From positions 868,001 to 932,000 of the forward strand of contig SMMW01000042.1 in assembly GCA_004794655.1 (NCBI GenBank): 64,000 nt of DNA. The letters are read 5' to 3'. Position 1 is the stretch's first letter. Every line of letters starts with the position of its first letter. A model generated the notes under the pieces. It ran no database searches. It worked only from the letters and a program-made list of their open reading frames with translations, and was not told the DNA's origin. This DNA comes from Marisa cornuarietis. Lineage: Eukaryota > Mollusca > Gastropoda > Architaenioglossa > Ampullariidae. The translations under genes were made by a program, and so were the position numbers. Positions 61,103-64,000 of the stretch are shown piece after piece.

Positions 61103-62119
61103 TGTGCATACGCAAAAGTAAGAGACAAATAAGCAGCATAAAAGTGCTAAGTAAAAAACAAGCTAAAATATCTTTTCAGAAGTAACCATAAATTTTAATT
61201 TAGCTTGATAGTTTGCAGATAAGCATTGAACCCATGCACTGCAAACTGTCCAACTTTATGACCTTTTTAGACTTAACAAAACTCTCCTTGAATCTTGTGC
61301 TAGTTATCTCTTTGCCTTGATTCATTTTCAAAAGTCACCAAAGTGTTTTATTTAACAATAGTGATTTAACATCCTTAAAATAATTCGTACCCAAACAGAC
61401 AAAAAGAAACTAAGCTTATGACTTTAAGGATAAATGTAGGTTTTTGTAACTTTAGAGAAGTAGTGTGAATGAAAGGACCACCTATCAAAATTAATTAAAC
61501 TGATATGTAAGTATTTTATATTACCAGTTTTTACGAGATCTTGCAGTCAGAAAAATGACTAAATTTGGGGTACTGCATGATGAAGTCTGTAATTAGTTCT
61601 TTTTTCTATTTTGTTTTTCTATTTCCTTTCTATGAAATATTTTATGCTTGTTTTGAACAAACTGTACAAAATGAACAGCCTTTCCATGAAATATAATATT
61701 CATAGAATAAGTATTTTTTTTCGACTGTCATTGCTATTAAATAACAGGCACATGCAGCTGGTGTGGCCAATATTTTGACTAACCTACATAAAAGTCTTGA
61801 AGGCAATGAGACGATATTCTTTGAGTTGGCGCCACTATCAGTAACTATATAAGCGAATTACAACTGTGACAGTATAGGGACTTTTAGTAAGTTGTGTTGA
61901 TTTATTAGTCAGCTCAAAAAAAAACACACACACAAATGTATGTAGATTATTCCACATAATATGACCATGTATTTTTCACAGAAACAAATCCTGTGAAAAC
62001 AGCTTTTAAATGCTTAAAAATGCGATGCTGTCTCACTGACAGCACACAGCCGCTTAGTCTTGATCGTGTTTGTTTACCTCAAGTAAGGGCAAGTAACTCT
62101 CGCTCATATCAAACCTTAC

Positions 62120-62330
62120 AGGCCTAATAGTGGTTAAAACACTCGCTGGTCATCACTGCTGTCAAAGGTCTTGGGTTCAGACGTCGTTTCGGTACACTGT
62201 ATGTGAAACCCATTTGCAGGGCAAGCCATTGGGGAATTTTCCGGGTCCTCTGGTTTCCTCCTTCTCCCTCTCCATTGTGCGAAATCTTCTCTAGGTGGAA
62301 GAAGCAAGCAAGCAAGCAACCAACCAACCA
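62120..62330 (+). repeat. tRNA-derived SINE with conserved central motif
   Basis: Box A-like TAGTGGTTAAAACACTCGC (62128 on) and box B-like GGGTTCAGACGTC (62173 on). Then a body containing AATTTTCCGGGTCCTCTGGT and TTTCCTCC, resembling a central domain found in SINEs of many animals, and a simple tail of AAGC and AACC units (about 62303-62329). A second tRNA-like head (AGCTCAGTTGGTAAAAC) begins immediately after, at 62336. Confidence 0.65.
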
Positions 62331-62900
62331 TGCCAGCTCAGTTGGTAAAACTTATAGCCTCGTGACATCTCTCTTAGGATCACGACAGGTAATAGTTGCA
62401 AGAGCTAATGCTCACGCAAGCAGAATCTAAATTGTCATTACTACGATTGTTGAAGTTGTCTTCCCGTAATTCCTCATCGACTTATCCCTGCTGCTTTAGT
62501 TCTTCATGTTTTGTTTGTTTATTTGTTTGTTAATTATCTTTTATGGAGTCTGCCTTTGCTTTACATGTTTACTCATCCGGATGCAAACAGTTGTTTGTGT
62601 TTTGTTGTTTTTATTGAAACTCCGTAAAATTGTACACATCATTTCTTCACAAGACCTTACTTCCCTAATCAGCAGTCAAAATCCGTATAGCTGCGATGGA
62701 AAATCCTATCAAACATTTAAAAGCGGCTGTTGCAGAAAAAAAAAACAAGAGCAATAATAAGAAACATTGTAAGGATTGGAAAATCAAACTTAATGGATAA
62801 AATAAAAAATTCACATCATTTATGTTGTGTTTGCCTCCGTAAATGATTGAATAAATTAAACAATAAAGAATACAGGTTAAATTTTATAGATTTTAATATG

Positions 62901-62902
<2 letters not shown>

Positions 62903-62966
<64 letters not shown>
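62903..62966. repeat. (TG)n microsatellite
   Basis: 32 uninterrupted TG units. Confidence 0.97.
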
Positions 62967-62967
<1 letters not shown>

Positions 62968-63021
62968 TCACTTCTACATAAAAAATCCAGGATTTCTTTT
63001 TCCGTAATTTATGCCTTTATG

Positions 63022-63078
63022 CCCAGATTGAACAGCCGCTAGACAGAGCCCAGCGAGCTGCGGCAGGGCCAAAGGTCA
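63022..63078. repeat. 57-bp conserved duplicate, copy 2
   Basis: Near-identical to 58763-58819. Here the frame reads on to VIDLLITE and then a stop. It is preceded by TTTATGCCCAG. Confidence 0.9.
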
Positions 63079-63199
63079 TAGACTTGTTGATAACGGAGTA
63101 GTGTAATCGTTCAATTATTAATTAGACAGCACTAAACTTTTTTTCTTTTTTCCTCTTTCCACGCTTTCTCCCCTTTTCTTTTTTTAGATCATAGTTGGT

Positions 63200-63999
63200 T
63201 TCTTCAGTTTCTCCCTATTATTATTATTATTAAAGCGCCATAAGCTTGCTCATAAGGCTGGGATATGGCGAAAAATAACCTTTATTATTATTATTGCTTA
63301 GGTATAGCTGTAGCAGTTTATAATTAAACGAAGAAATGTATAATTTTGTTTTATAATATATCCGAAAATGATCTCGAGTTAAAGTTGATTTTCATGGGAA
63401 GCCAGAAAATGTCGAGCGAAGGACTGGAGAAACGTCAGCAAGTTCGTCATTACAATCCTAATAAGTACTGTTTCCCCCCCCTTCGAACACCTCGCGGACA
63501 CTCAGGATAAGCAATAGATACACTTGAAGGTAACATAATTTCTGTTGTACAAAGATTACAAAGAAAATCTTTGAATTTAGTAGCTTCTTCGTCTCGCTAG
63601 ATCGGAAACAATTACGGGATGTTTACTTTTAGTTTTCCATACGTGTAAAGAATCTTGAATCGCTATTAACTATTAATCACTATAAACTATAGTTTAAGTT
63701 CACAAATTATTGCTTCTCGTAATGGCCATCAATAAATATGAAAAAATAAATGTGGGTTTTTCTAAGATAAACTGTAATTTGTTTATTTGATAGATTGTTA
63801 ATTTTCAGCACTGCATTTTTATTCTATACTTATAACTGTCTGCTGATAATGACTTTCTTATAATTAAAAATATAACATTATACAAATTTGTTACAATTAG
63901 CCCTAAGATAAAACAAAATTTACTGGGAGATGGGACATCCTTTTTCACAGGCTTGGCTAGTGGGGGAGGATTTTTTCTTTGGATGTGACACCTATTCAC
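63200..63999. other. Right edge, no gene recognised
   Basis: Two (ATT)n tracts (about 63217-63230, 63282-63295) bracket an AAGCGCCATAAGC block like a retroelement tail. The segment 63735-63825 weakly resembles 48120-48240. No supported coding sequence. Confidence 0.5.
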
Positions 64000-64000
64000 A

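Overview
This window comes from an animal nuclear genome, most likely a mollusc and probably a gastropod. The evidence is AT-rich sequence with long introns, GT-AG splicing, many CA/TG microsatellites, tRNA-derived SINEs, decayed LINE fragments and small DNA transposons, plus a lophotrochozoan-looking version of a well known tumour-suppressor gene. The species cannot be fixed from sequence alone.

Two protein-coding genes are clear and they converge. At the left edge, on the plus strand, lie the last three visible coding exons of SRP19 (216-287, 557-668, 1573-1706), the 19-kDa protein of the signal recognition particle. Most of the rest is APC (adenomatous polyposis coli) on the minus strand. 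I rebuilt it by hand as 12 coding exons between 41881 (start codon) and 10384 (stop). All splice phases agree and the total is 10,677 nt, or 3,558 residues, against 2,843 in human APC. The protein has an N-terminal coiled coil, a second coiled coil, seven armadillo repeats, four 15-residue and eight 20-residue beta-catenin-binding repeats, three SAMP-type Axin-binding motifs, a basic Ser/Pro-rich region with SxIP motifs, and a C-terminal PDZ ligand ending T-T-V.

Layout. 1-1706: SRP19 3' half. 1707-10383: 3' UTRs and intergenic DNA with a decayed LINE endonuclease fragment. 10384-26500: coding exons 12 to 2 of APC. 26501-41640: a 15-kb first coding intron. It holds a candidate alternative acidic first exon (29038-29260), a candidate 126-nt cassette exon (28701-28826), a CpG-rich candidate upstream promoter or exon (about 31100-31290), two related SINEs, a MITE and two LINE fragments. 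41641-41895: exon with the start codon. About 44728-44870: candidate 5' UTR exon and promoter with a CCAAT box. 44900-64000: mostly intergenic repeats and microsatellites with no recognisable gene, apart from a GC-rich promoter-like patch near 58.7-59.0 kb and a short duplicated sequence at 58763 and 63022 whose two differences are both synonymous in one frame.

Functionally, APC scaffolds the beta-catenin destruction complex and links to microtubules. SRP19 assembles the SRP RNA particle. The two genes are not functionally coupled, but they are also close neighbours in vertebrates, so this looks like ancient microsynteny. I found no bacterial, viral or CRISPR-type system here. The most novel items are the alternative APC N-terminus candidates, the intron that splits the beta-catenin-binding region, the minisatellite abutting a splice donor, and the two conserved short or inverted repeats without assignment.
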